Shown: in pieces, positions 37,140 to 46,599 of the stretch
Position numbering within the stretch: position 1 is the stretch's first letter
How the letters are laid out: the number at the start of each line of letters is the position of its first letter
From: Parcubacteria bacterium C7867-008
GTDB taxonomy: Bacteria; Patescibacteria; Paceibacteria; UBA9973; UBA2103
Direction: 5' to 3'
Assembly (NCBI GenBank): GCA_001189215.1
Contig: LFCR01000002.1
Span: 109,688 to 173,687 of the forward strand
Length of the DNA: 64,000 nt
The notes under the pieces: generated by a model
The model's input: the letters and a program-made list of their open reading frames with translations, nothing else
Told to the model about the DNA's origin: nothing
Databases searched by the model: none
Program-made: the position numbers and the translations under genes

Positions 37140-38816
37140 ATGGAAAACCGAATCCGCCAAGCGGTTCAGCAGTCCCTCGAAACACTCGGAGCAACCGGAG
37201 TGGCCTTTGCGGTGGAGTGGCCAGCTGATCCTGCACATGGAGACTTTGCCGTTAATGCGGGATTTGCAGCGAGCAAGATTCTTGGAAAGAATCCTCGTGA
37301 GATCGCTGAGGCAATTGCCCCTGCCCTCAAAGAAGCGCTCGGGGATGATGCAGCACACATTGAGGTTGCCGGTGCTGGTTTCATAAACATCACGCTTTCA
37401 GCAAACGCTGTTGCAAAACTTCTAACAGAAGCAAAGGGTGATACGTGGGGTATTGGCACTGCGCACGCCGGTGAGCGGATCATGATCGAGTACTCAAACC
37501 CGAATCCATTTAAGGAGATGCACATAGGACACCTCATGAGTGCAATCATTGGCGAATCAATGTCTCGTCTGATGGAATCTTCAGGAGCTAATGTCGTACG
37601 TGATACGTACGGTGGTGACGTTGGTCCACATGTGGCGAAAGCAATCTGGGGCCTTCGAGATAACGGTGTTGCTGAAACACCAAGCGCTGAAGATATTGGA
37701 AACGCGTATGCGCACGGCGCACGCGCCTATGAAGAGAGTGAAACAATAAAGAAGGATATCGATGCATTGAACGCACAGATATACGCGATGCTCGCAAAGG
37801 ATCCTACAGAGCACTCCGAAGAGGAGCGTGTACTACATGACACGTGGATCCGCGGACGCGAAGTATCGGTTACTGCGTATCGAAAGCTCTGGGATCGCCT
37901 TGGTTCACATTTTGATTACACGATCTTCGAAAGTGATACGACACCTATCGGCATGCGTATCGTGCAGGATGAGATCAAGAATGGAGTCTTTGAAGAAAGT
38001 GAAGGAGCAGTTATTTATCGTGGTGAGAAGGTTGGTCTACATACTCTCGTATTCATTACCTCATACGGTACGCCAACATACGAAACAAAGGATATCGGTC
38101 TTGCGTTCTGGAAAGAGGAACACGCACCAACCGATAAGGTATTCATTCTCACCGCTGCTGAACAAGTAGGGCACTTCAAGATTGTTATTGCTGCACTCAA
38201 TGAGTTCGCTCCACAGCTCGCAAACAAGATGCAGCATATCTCGCATGGCTTCCTCAAGCTCACGACTGGCAAGATGTCTTCTCGTGAAGGAAACGTTATC
38301 ACCGCAGAAGAACTTATTCGTGATGTTATCGAACGTGCGAGTGAAAAGAACGAAGACCCACTCATAGCAGAACAAGTAGCACTTGGTGCCATTAAATACA
38401 TGATCCTTCGTCAGGCACCTGGGGGAGACATCATCTTCGACATGGAGAAGTCTCTTTCTCTTGAGGGAGATTCAGGCCCTTATCTCCAGTACGCATTAGT
38501 ACGTGCTACTTCAATTCTTGCTGCGTCCGAAGTGTCTCCCGCAACAACCACATCATTCGAAAACGAAGCACCACTTCTAGCGCGTATGATCACACGCTTC
38601 CCTGAAGTCGTCGCACGAGCAGAAGAACTCCGTGGACCACATGTGCTCGTTACGTACCTCACCCAACTAGCAGGGGAGTGGAATTTTTTCTACGCGTCAG
38701 GAAAGATTATCGGAAGTGAGAACGAAGCGAGCACACTCGCACTCGTTCAAGCATTTGTTACGACCATGCGTAACGGTCTAACTATTCTCGCAATCCCCGT
38801 GCCAGAGAAAATGTAG
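37140..38816 (+). CDS. argS: Arginyl-tRNA synthetase
   Basis: The 558-aa class I enzyme has the N-terminal ArgRS domain (DPAHGDFAVNAGFAASKILGKNPREIA), the HIGH motif in NPFKEMHIGHLMSAIIGE (about residue 128), a KMSSR motif (TGKMSSREGNVI) and the anticodon-binding DALR-type C-terminus (YLTQLAGEWNFFYASG). Length is normal. Confidence 0.96.
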   Translation: MENRIRQAVQQSLETLGATGVAFAVEWPADPAHGDFAVNAGFAASKILGKNPREIAEAIAPALKEALGDDAAHIEVAGAGFINITLSANAVAKLLTEAKGDTWGIGTAHAGERIMIEYSNPNPFKEMHIGHLMSAIIGESMSRLMESSGANVVRDTYGGDVGPHVAKAIWGLRDNGVAETPSAEDIGNAYAHGARAYEESETIKKDIDALNAQIYAMLAKDPTEHSEEERVLHDTWIRGREVSVTAYRKLWDRLGSHFDYTIFESDTTPIGMRIVQDEIKNGVFEESEGAVIYRGEKVGLHTLVFITSYGTPTYETKDIGLAFWKEEHAPTDKVFILTAAEQVGHFKIVIAALNEFAPQLANKMQHISHGFLKLTTGKMSSREGNVITAEELIRDVIERASEKNEDPLIAEQVALGAIKYMILRQAPGGDIIFDMEKSLSLEGDSGPYLQYALVRATSILAASEVSPATTTSFENEAPLLARMITRFPEVVARAEELRGPHVLVTYLTQLAGEWNFFYASGKIIGSENEASTLALVQAFVTTMRNGLTILAIPVPEKM

Positions 38817-38893
38817 GTTGCGAAAGAGTACTAAAAGCGATAGGGTAGGCAACAGACTGTTCATCCAGGGCAGTTTAATAGGGAGGCGAAACG

Positions 38894-39184
38894 TTGTCGG
38901 ATTTGGCGCAAGACGACTCGGATATCAACGCGAACCACGGCATCTATCGGCGGTTTCGGAAAGGGATCATGCGTGATCACTCCGACATCCTGATCGATGC
39001 TGGCGCGCAGGCCACGCCGCCGGTTTCAAGGGACCAGGCGGTCCTGGACAGTATCGACTTCGAAGACGGTCTGAAGACGCAGCGCGTCTTCAGACCACCG
39101 CACTACGTGATGCCCTATGTCTTGGCGGAGATCGCCAGGCTGAAGGGCGCCGGTGCGGGCACCCGTGAACTGCAGGCGGCCTAA
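38894..39184 (+). CDS. Hypothetical protein (96 aa), TTG start
   Basis: The TTG start is marked by GGGAGGCG eleven bases upstream. The product is soluble, with an N-terminal acidic stretch and a C-terminal FRPPHYVMPYVLAEIARLKG segment; I recognise no family. It is GC-rich with its own terminator between the leaderless argS and ileS genes. One of the self-contained units, stylistically alphaproteobacterial. Confidence 0.55.
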   Translation: MSDLAQDDSDINANHGIYRRFRKGIMRDHSDILIDAGAQATPPVSRDQAVLDSIDFEDGLKTQRVFRPPHYVMPYVLAEIARLKGAGAGTRELQAA

Positions 39185-39212
39185 CGAGGTTCGCCAACAA
39201 CTGAAACAGAAG

Positions 39213-39248
39213 GCCCGGTCGCGCAAGCGTCCGGGCTGTTTCCTTTTT
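39213..39248 (+). terminator. Terminator of 96-aa protein gene
   Basis: GCCCGG (39213-39218) pairs with CCGGGC (39231-39236), with an inner CGC/GCG, then TGTTTCCTTTTT. Confidence 0.82.
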
Positions 39249-39276
39249 ATGGTACGAACGATAGGATAAGTAAATC

Positions 39277-42200
39277 ATGGCTGAAATGGAGAACGATGAT
39301 AATCAGGTATCTGAAGTAGCAAAACGTGAGGAGGAAATCCTTGCGTATTGGAACGAACAGCAGACCTTCAAAGCTTCTCTTGAGAAACCATCTCCTAATG
39401 GTGAGTACGTTTTCTACGATGGTCCTCCATTTGCAACTGGGCTCCCACATCACGGGCATATTCTTGCCGGCACTATAAAAGATGCGATACCACGTTATAA
39501 GACGATGCGTGGTTTCCACGTGCGCCGCCGTTGGGGCTGGGACTCACACGGTTTGCCACTCGAGAACATCATCGAGAAAGAACTTGGCATAAAGACGAAG
39601 CGAGATATCGAAGAGATGGGAGTTTCCGTATTTAACGAAGCAGCTCGTAACGCGGTACTTCGGTATGCAAATGAGTGGAAGCGCATCGTACCTCGTATTG
39701 GTCGGTGGGTGGACATGGAGGATGACTATAAGACCATGGACACCACATACACAGAATCTGTGTGGTGGGCATTCAAGAGACTCTTTGATAAGGATCTTAT
39801 CGAAGAAGGGTTTAAAGTAATGCAACTATGTCCCCGTTGTGGAACAACACTCTCTAACTTTGAGGTCAGTCAGGGATACAAAGATATAAAAGATATAACT
39901 GCGTACGCAAAGTTTGAATTAGAAGATGAGCTCGGTACGTATCTTCTCGCATGGACCACCACGCCATGGACGCTTCCTGGAAATATCGCACTCGCGCTTG
40001 GTACAGATATTGAATACGTAAAGGTAGAAAAGCAGGGAGGCCACTACATTCTTGCAGGAGCGCTTGTTGAAAAAGTATTTGGTGAGGATCACGGCGATGT
40101 CACTCCAGTACATAAGTCCGAACTTCTTGGACGAGTATACAAGCCAGTGTTCCCAGGGGTAATCGATACACTTGCTGAAGGAAAGGAGCGAGACAAACTC
40201 GGTGCTGCATTCCATGTATACGAAGCAGACTTTGTTACCGCTGAAGATGGAACCGGTATCGTACACATTGCACCGGCATTCGGTGAAGATGATCTCAGTC
40301 TCGCGCGAGTGCACGGACTACCGATAGTGCACCACGTAGATCGCGATGGCCGCATGATGAGTGCCGTACCTGCAGTTGCCGGAAAGCTCGCAAAGCCGAA
40401 AGGGCAGTGGTGGGAGACCGATGCACTTATTGTTGAATATCTCGGAGATAAACTTTTTAAAACAGAAGAAAAGGTACACAGCTATCCGCATTGCTGGCGC
40501 TGCGATACACCGCTCCTCAACTATGCTTCTGGTTCATGGTTTGTTCGCGTGCCAACATTTAAAGACAAACTTGTTGCTGAGAATGAGAAGGTTGGATGGG
40601 TACCTGAAGCTATTGGAAAGAATCGTTTCGGTGATTGGCTTAACAATGCACGAGACTGGGCAATCTCACGTAGTCGCTATTGGGGTGCACCTATTCCCGT
40701 ATGGAAGAACGAGAAGACGGGGGCGCTTCAAGTATTTGGTTCCGTAGAAGATCTCAAGAAGCATGCAAAGAAGAGTGGCAACCGATACTTCGTCATGCGC
40801 CATGGTGAAGGTGAGCACAATATAAAGGGAGTTGCTGCTAAGGGAGACGAAACATTCCGTGCCGTATTAACGGAAACTGGTCGTGCTCAAGCTAAGAAGA
40901 ATGCAGCAGCACTTGCACATGCAAATGTAACGCGCATTATTGCGTCACCACTTGCGCGTGGATGTGAGACCGCAGCAATTGTAAAAGAAACACTCGGACT
41001 AACTAACGTAGAGATTGTCCAGGATGAGCGTCTCCGTGAATTCAACTTTGGTGAGCTAGATGGAAAACCGATAGGGGAATTTGTCCGGTGGCGTGAAGAA
41101 ACTACATACGCAGATCGTATCCCAGGAGGGGAGAGCTACCAGGATGTTAAGAATCGTATTGGAGAAGTTCTCTACGAACTTGAACGTACCTATCAAAACG
41201 AAACAATCCTTATCGTTACACATGGCGTAGGTATTGAGACAATCAATGCGGTTGCACAGGGAATAGATAAGGACGCTTCAAAGAAACTCTCTGCAGACAT
41301 GGTACCTCTGTATGCAACACCACTTGAACTAGATTTCACGCCACTTCCACATAACACGGAATACGAACTTGATCTCCATCGTCCGTATATCGATGAGTAC
41401 GCATTGGTAGACACTGACGGATCTCTACTTCATCGTGTTGCTGATGTCTTTGATTGTTGGTTTGAATCTGGCTCAATGTCCTACGCGCAGGATCATTATC
41501 CGTTTGAGAAAGACAACTTTGATCCTGAAACCGGACTCTTCAAGAAATCCAAAGGATACCCAGCAGACTTCATTGCAGAAGGATTAGACCAGACACGTGG
41601 CTGGTTCTATTCGATGATCGTCCTTGGTACGGCATTGTTTGGACATTCTCCGTATAAGCACGTGATCGTGAACGGTCTTATTCTCGCTGAAGACGGCAGG
41701 AAGATGTCTAAGAGTTTGAAGAACTATCCAGAACCTATGGATGTGGTGGCTAAGTACGGTGCAGACGCTCTTCGTCTCTATCTACTTTCTTCACCGCTCA
41801 TGCGTTCTGAAGATCTCAGGTTCTCAGAGAAGGGGGTAGCGGAGGTAGGGAACAAGGTAATTGGTCGCTTGCACAACACACTCGTTTTCTACGAGACGTA
41901 TGCGATGAATGATGTACCAGAAACAGTCTCAAGTACCCACGTACTTGATCGTTGGATCATGGCGCGCCTTAAGGAAGTGCGTGATGAAGTTACTGAGGGA
42001 CTTGAGTCGTATGAACTCGATCGTGCAGCACGTCCTCTCGCACAACTGGTTGATGACCTTTCAACCTGGTATCTTAGACGATCACGTGACCGTGTAAAAG
42101 ATTCGGTCGATGCTGCAGCAACTATGCGCTGTGTACTTCGAACAACTGCATTGCTGTTCGCCCCATTCACACCTTTCTATGCTGAATACCTGTGGCGCAA

Positions 42201-42738
42201 CGTTAAATTCATTTCAGATCCTGAAAGTGTTCACCTTGCTGATTGGCCAGAACTCAAGGGTGCAGATCAGAAAACTCTGCTAGAAGATATGGCACTTGTT
42301 CGTACACTTGCATCAGAAGCGCTTAAGCTGCGCCAGCAGGCAGGTATCGTAGTGCGTCAGCCACTCGCTTCACTTAGTGCACCCACTATTCCAAGCACAC
42401 CAGAACTCATAGAGATTCTCAAGGAAGAGGTCAATGTTAAGGATGTATTGAAGCACGAAGGTGACATGACACTCGATACAGAACTAACTGAGGAATTAAA
42501 GCGTGAGGGTGATGTACGTGCATTCATGCGTGCACTTGCAGATGCTCGTAAAGATATGAATCTTTCTCCAAAGGATAGTGTGATGGTTGTTGCCCACAGC
42601 GCGGCAAAAGAAATACTTGCGAACCTTACGCTGCCAGGACTTGCAGAACTCTCATTCGAAGATTCAGTTGATGGTCCGTATACTGCAGAATTCTCTGCTA
42701 TGAAGATTGGTTTTACCGTTACTCGCAATGCGGCATAA
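39277..42738 (+). CDS. ileS: Isoleucyl-tRNA synthetase with inserted histidine phosphatase domain
   Basis: The 1153-aa class I enzyme has the HIGH-type motif PHHGHIL, the editing region (WTTTPWTLPGNIALALG), zinc-type cysteines (CPRCGTTL, CWRCDTPLL), KMSKS (809-813) and a DALR-like C-terminus. Between WGAPIPVWKN and DLHRPYIDEYAL, residues about 500-685 form a complete histidine phosphatase/phosphoglycerate mutase domain: RHGEGEHN (R508-H509-G510), ASPLARGCETA, RLREFNFGELDG and THGVG (H649). All four catalytic positions are intact. Normal IleRS has only a short connection there. Recoding of the active site is not obvious, so the insert is likely a working phosphatase of unknown substrate. Confidence 0.95.
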   Translation: MAEMENDDNQVSEVAKREEEILAYWNEQQTFKASLEKPSPNGEYVFYDGPPFATGLPHHGHILAGTIKDAIPRYKTMRGFHVRRRWGWDSHGLPLENIIEKELGIKTKRDIEEMGVSVFNEAARNAVLRYANEWKRIVPRIGRWVDMEDDYKTMDTTYTESVWWAFKRLFDKDLIEEGFKVMQLCPRCGTTLSNFEVSQGYKDIKDITAYAKFELEDELGTYLLAWTTTPWTLPGNIALALGTDIEYVKVEKQGGHYILAGALVEKVFGEDHGDVTPVHKSELLGRVYKPVFPGVIDTLAEGKERDKLGAAFHVYEADFVTAEDGTGIVHIAPAFGEDDLSLARVHGLPIVHHVDRDGRMMSAVPAVAGKLAKPKGQWWETDALIVEYLGDKLFKTEEKVHSYPHCWRCDTPLLNYASGSWFVRVPTFKDKLVAENEKVGWVPEAIGKNRFGDWLNNARDWAISRSRYWGAPIPVWKNEKTGALQVFGSVEDLKKHAKKSGNRYFVMRHGEGEHNIKGVAAKGDETFRAVLTETGRAQAKKNAAALAHANVTRIIASPLARGCETAAIVKETLGLTNVEIVQDERLREFNFGELDGKPIGEFVRWREETTYADRIPGGESYQDVKNRIGEVLYELERTYQNETILIVTHGVGIETINAVAQGIDKDASKKLSADMVPLYATPLELDFTPLPHNTEYELDLHRPYIDEYALVDTDGSLLHRVADVFDCWFESGSMSYAQDHYPFEKDNFDPETGLFKKSKGYPADFIAEGLDQTRGWFYSMIVLGTALFGHSPYKHVIVNGLILAEDGRKMSKSLKNYPEPMDVVAKYGADALRLYLLSSPLMRSEDLRFSEKGVAEVGNKVIGRLHNTLVFYETYAMNDVPETVSSTHVLDRWIMARLKEVRDEVTEGLESYELDRAARPLAQLVDDLSTWYLRRSRDRVKDSVDAAATMRCVLRTTALLFAPFTPFYAEYLWRNVKFISDPESVHLADWPELKGADQKTLLEDMALVRTLASEALKLRQQAGIVVRQPLASLSAPTIPSTPELIEILKEEVNVKDVLKHEGDMTLDTELTEELKREGDVRAFMRALADARKDMNLSPKDSVMVVAHSAAKEILANLTLPGLAELSFEDSVDGPYTAEFSAMKIGFTVTRNAA

Positions 42739-43297
42739 ATACACCACTGCTGCGTTAGTGCTCGCACGCTTTCCACTCTCGGAAGCAAGTTCGCTTGTAA
42801 CATTACTCACGGCAGATTTTGGTGTGATACGTGCACGAAGTCAGGGATTGCGAAAACCTGGAGCAAAGATGAGTGCGGGGCTGCAGACACTTGCTGAATC
42901 AGACGTGACCCTTCTAAAAGGGAAGGAGGGGTGGAGGATGGCAGGTTCTGTACTGGCTCGAGATTGGGCACACGTCTTACCGAAGGATGCACGAACTCGC
43001 GCCGGGCGGGTGGCCGAACTTATGCTTCGGTTTGTTCACGGTGAAGCCACAGACGCAACACTCTTTACGATCTATACGAATTTCATAACCGTATTACCAA
43101 CCCTTTCTGAGGTGGAACAGGACGCCGCAGAGTGTCTTGCGGTGCTTCGTATTCTTCGAACCCTTGGTCTTGATGCAGGTGTAATCCCAGGAGAAGGGGA
43201 TGAAGATTACAGTGAAGCCACACGAGCTGTAGTACGTGCAGAGCGAACAGATATAATTTCTCGTATCAATCGTGGCATTGGTGCTTCGGGATTATAG
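42728..43297 (+). CDS. recO: DNA repair protein RecO
   Basis: The 189-aa protein has the RecO N-terminal OB fold (YTTAALVLARFPLSEASSLVTLLTADFGVIRARSQGLRKPGAK) and a helical C-terminal part. It is shorter than usual (about 240 aa) and lacks the zinc-binding cysteines. RecO loads RecA on SSB-coated DNA with RecR. Its start overlaps the ileS stop by 11 bases. Confidence 0.85.
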   Translation: MRHKYTTAALVLARFPLSEASSLVTLLTADFGVIRARSQGLRKPGAKMSAGLQTLAESDVTLLKGKEGWRMAGSVLARDWAHVLPKDARTRAGRVAELMLRFVHGEATDATLFTIYTNFITVLPTLSEVEQDAAECLAVLRILRTLGLDAGVIPGEGDEDYSEATRAVVRAERTDIISRINRGIGASGL

Positions 43298-43320
43298 TGT
43301 CAGAGCCTTTGCGTGCACGG

Positions 43321-43326
43321 TATACT
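43321..43326 (+). promoter_or_regulatory. -10 box for leaderless DUF11-like protein gene
   Basis: TATACT ends 6 bases before the ATG at 43333. Confidence 0.6.
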
Positions 43327-43332
43327 CTTCCT

Positions 43333-45183
43333 ATGGCTGATCCGCTGGAAACACTTCGTGCACGACTCTATGCGTCGAAGCCTGTAGAGACCGTTGCACC
43401 GAATACTCTTTCACAAACACGAGCACCGGCAGCGTCTGCGTGGGCACCTCCTCCACCTCCGGTTATAAAACCGCCTCATAAGAAACTGCCACCATCGCTC
43501 TGGTTCCTCATCATTGCAGGAGGTTTTTTCCTTATTACGGGTATTGCCGCGGCACTCTTTCTGGTCTTCGGCGGCCGTTCCATTTCTGCAGAGCACGTGA
43601 CTATTGAAGTTCCAGGACAAACAACCATTGCCAGTGGGGATGCGGTACCAATCCTTATCTCAGTTAAGAATGAGAATCCGGTAGCGATGCTGAACGCAAC
43701 AATAACGGTAGATCTTCCTGAAGGAACACGTGATGCGAATGATCCAAATAAAGCATTAGATCAATTCTCAGATTCACTGGGAGATATCGCACCAGATACT
43801 CGAGCCGAACGCACGGTAAATGCAATTCTGTTTGGTTCAGAGAATCAAATACTCACGATACCCATTAAGGTAGAGTATCGAACTCCAGGATCAAATGCCG
43901 TATCTGTTAAGGAGCAGAAATATTTTGTTACGGTAACGACATCGCCGGTGTCGGTGAACGTACAGGGTATGAAAGAAGTAGAGAGTGGGGGATCAGTGAC
44001 CGTGCGTGTAAATGTTCGTTCAAACGCAACTACACCACTCAAGAATATTGCTCTACTTGGTGCATACCCTCCGGGCTTTATCCCCGCCAGTGCATCTCCT
44101 GCAGCTTCAACCGGCTCGTACTTCTTGTTGGGAGAACTAGCGCCTGGTCAGGAAAAGATAATTACTGTTACTGGCACACTCTCCGGTTCTGAAGGAGATG
44201 ATCGTGTATTCACGTTTACGGTTGGTACCGCAAAAGATGATGGCTCTCCAGCACTCGGTATTCCATACATGAGCAATCAGGCTGCAGTGGCAATTGCGAA
44301 ACCGTTTCTTGGGGTTACCGTCTCACTTAATCGGGAGAATGGGGATGTGGTAACCGTGCCATCAGGACAATCGGTACAAGGTAATGTTTCGTGGAGGAAT
44401 AGCCTGGGTGCACCCATTGCAAACGGGCAAGTGTTTGTAAAATTCAGCGGCAATGCATTTGACCCTGCTACGGTAGTTGCAGCAAACGGATACTATCGTT
44501 CAAGTGACTCAACCATTGTCTTTAATAAAGAATCAACCGCAGGCCTCGCTCTCCTTCAACCAAATGATACGGGAGCAGGGACATTCACATTCAGGCCAAA
44601 GCAAGGGGTGCGTAACCCAACCGTTAATCTGTTGGTAACGGTAGTGGGTACTCGTGCGGGAACGGGAGGTGGGGCACTTACCTCAACGCTCACTCGTACG
44701 CTTAAGATTGGTACCGGTCTCTCGCTTTCTTCGAAGATACTCCACACGAGTGGTGGCATCCCCAATACCGGCCCAATTCCTCCAACCGCTAATCAAGAAA
44801 CTACCTATACTGTTCAGTTAACTGCACAGAATTCACTTAATGGTGTTGGTGGGGCAGTGGTTACAACAAAGCTACCTGCCTATGTAAGGTACACGGGAGT
44901 GACCAGTGCAGGAGGTACGCCAATCACGTATGATGAGACGGACCGAACGGTCTCCTGGAATATTGGTGAACTAACCCCAGACGACACCAAGACGGTATCG
45001 TTCCAGGTCGCAGTCTTGCCAAGTATTGCTCAGAAAGGTACAAGTCCTATAGTGATTCCAACACAAGCACTTACCGCTACGGACCGATTCACGCAGCAGC
45101 AGGTTACTGCAAGTGCTAATGCGCTCACCACGCAGACACCGGGAGATACGGGATACTCATCAGACAAGGGAGTCGTTAAATAA
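43333..45183 (+). CDS. Membrane-anchored protein with DUF11-like repeats
   Basis: The 616-aa protein has a Pro-rich cytoplasmic N-terminus (APPPPPVIKPP), one membrane helix (about residues 67-90) and a large extracytoplasmic region of repeated Ig-like beta domains; the last one (NSLNGVGGAVVTTKLPAYVRYTG ... ETDRTVSWNIGELTPDDTKTVSFQV) is DUF11-like. Probably a cell-surface or adhesion protein. The leaderless box decides the start at 43333; the open frame from 43297 begins in recO. Confidence 0.72.
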   Translation: MADPLETLRARLYASKPVETVAPNTLSQTRAPAASAWAPPPPPVIKPPHKKLPPSLWFLIIAGGFFLITGIAAALFLVFGGRSISAEHVTIEVPGQTTIASGDAVPILISVKNENPVAMLNATITVDLPEGTRDANDPNKALDQFSDSLGDIAPDTRAERTVNAILFGSENQILTIPIKVEYRTPGSNAVSVKEQKYFVTVTTSPVSVNVQGMKEVESGGSVTVRVNVRSNATTPLKNIALLGAYPPGFIPASASPAASTGSYFLLGELAPGQEKIITVTGTLSGSEGDDRVFTFTVGTAKDDGSPALGIPYMSNQAAVAIAKPFLGVTVSLNRENGDVVTVPSGQSVQGNVSWRNSLGAPIANGQVFVKFSGNAFDPATVVAANGYYRSSDSTIVFNKESTAGLALLQPNDTGAGTFTFRPKQGVRNPTVNLLVTVVGTRAGTGGGALTSTLTRTLKIGTGLSLSSKILHTSGGIPNTGPIPPTANQETTYTVQLTAQNSLNGVGGAVVTTKLPAYVRYTGVTSAGGTPITYDETDRTVSWNIGELTPDDTKTVSFQVAVLPSIAQKGTSPIVIPTQALTATDRFTQQQVTASANALTTQTPGDTGYSSDKGVVK

Positions 45184-45188
45184 CTTTT

Positions 45189-46574
45189 ATGGAGAAGAAA
45201 CCAATCACGCTAGATACCATTATTGCGCTTTCAAAGCGACGCGGTTTTATTTTCCCTGGCTCTGAAGTATATGGCGGTCTTGCCGGTACCTTTGATTACG
45301 GACCATTAGGCCTTGCACTCAAGAAAAACATTGAGAATCTCTGGTGGCGTACCTTTGTTGAGCTGCGTGACGATATGTATGGTATCGAGTCTGCAATTCT
45401 CATGAACCCTAAAGTATGGGAAACCAGTGGTCACGTAGGTGGTTTCAATGACCCACTGGTTATAGATCAGAAAACTAACAAGCGGTATCGTGCAGACCAT
45501 CTCCTCGAAGAAGCAGGGGTGGATGTTGCAGGTATGTCTCTTTCAGACATGGGAGCAGCAATAAAGGAGAAGGGAATAGTAAGTCCTGATGGCAACCCTC
45601 TCTCTGAGCCGCAGCAATTCAACATGATGTTCAAGACATCAGTTGGTTCTATTGAAGGAGGTGAGATGCCGGTCTATCTACGCCCAGAAACTGCACAAGG
45701 TATGTTCGTTAACTTTAAGAACATTCAGGACTCATATCACCCAAAGCTTCCATTTGGTATCGCACAAATTGGTACATCATTCCGTAACGAAATCGCACCA
45801 CGCGAATTCCTCTTCCGTGTGCGGGAACTTGAAATCATGGAGCTCGAGTATTTTATAAATGGTGCTGAGTGGGAGACAAACTTCGAACACTGGCGAACAC
45901 AGATGCTCGCATGGTTCACTGCTATCGGCTACGGTGCAGACGACATTAAGGAAGTGGAAGTAGAAGGCGCAGATCTTGCGCACTACTCAAAACGAACACT
46001 CGACTTCTATTTTAAATATCCAGGAGGATATAAGGAGATTGGGGGACTCGCATACCGAACAGACTTCGATCTTTCTAATCATATGGAAGCAACGAAGGAA
46101 GATCTTCGCTATCTCGATCCTGAAACAGGGGAGAAGACCGTACCGCATGTGATAGAACCGACGTTTGGCCTGGGTCGTCATGTACTCGCAAGTCTTGTCG
46201 CTGCATACGATGAAGATGAACTTGGGGGTGAGAGCCGTGTGGTGCTCAGACTTCCTCCCGCGGTTGCCCCTATAAAAGCTATGGTTGCACCGCTTCTCAA
46301 GAACAAGCCTGAACTAGTGACTAAGGCACGCGAAGTGCGTGCGGAGCTACAGAAGGTTCATCCTGCAATCGCATGGGACGATAATGGCAATATTGGTAAG
46401 CGCTATCGTCGTCAGGATGAGATCGGTACACCATTCTGCATCACGGTGGACTTCGATACCTTAGGAGAGAATCCCGAGCTTCTCGATACCGTTACCCTCC
46501 GTCATCGCGACACGGGAGAGCAGGAGCGCCTTACTATCACCGAAGCAGCAGAACGCATCCGCACCAGCCTCTAA
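45189..46574 (+). CDS. glyS: Glycyl-tRNA synthetase, single-chain type
   Basis: The 461-aa class II enzyme is the homodimeric type found in Gram-positives, archaea and CPR. Motifs: RGFIFPGSEVYGGLAGTFDYGPLG, RPETAQGMFVNFKNI, motif 2 GTSFRNEIAPREFLFRVREL, motif 3 PHVIEPTFGLGRHVLA and a C-terminal anticodon-binding domain. It starts 5 bases after the previous stop. Confidence 0.95.
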   Translation: MEKKPITLDTIIALSKRRGFIFPGSEVYGGLAGTFDYGPLGLALKKNIENLWWRTFVELRDDMYGIESAILMNPKVWETSGHVGGFNDPLVIDQKTNKRYRADHLLEEAGVDVAGMSLSDMGAAIKEKGIVSPDGNPLSEPQQFNMMFKTSVGSIEGGEMPVYLRPETAQGMFVNFKNIQDSYHPKLPFGIAQIGTSFRNEIAPREFLFRVRELEIMELEYFINGAEWETNFEHWRTQMLAWFTAIGYGADDIKEVEVEGADLAHYSKRTLDFYFKYPGGYKEIGGLAYRTDFDLSNHMEATKEDLRYLDPETGEKTVPHVIEPTFGLGRHVLASLVAAYDEDELGGESRVVLRLPPAVAPIKAMVAPLLKNKPELVTKAREVRAELQKVHPAIAWDDNGNIGKRYRRQDEIGTPFCITVDFDTLGENPELLDTVTLRHRDTGEQERLTITEAAERIRTSL

Positions 46575-46587
46575 ACGGCCATTGTGC

Positions 46588-46593
46588 TAGCAT
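46588..46593 (+). promoter_or_regulatory. -10 box for leaderless transporter gene
   Basis: TAGCAT ends 6 bases before the ATG at 46600. Confidence 0.55.
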
Positions 46594-46599
46594 AGGGGT

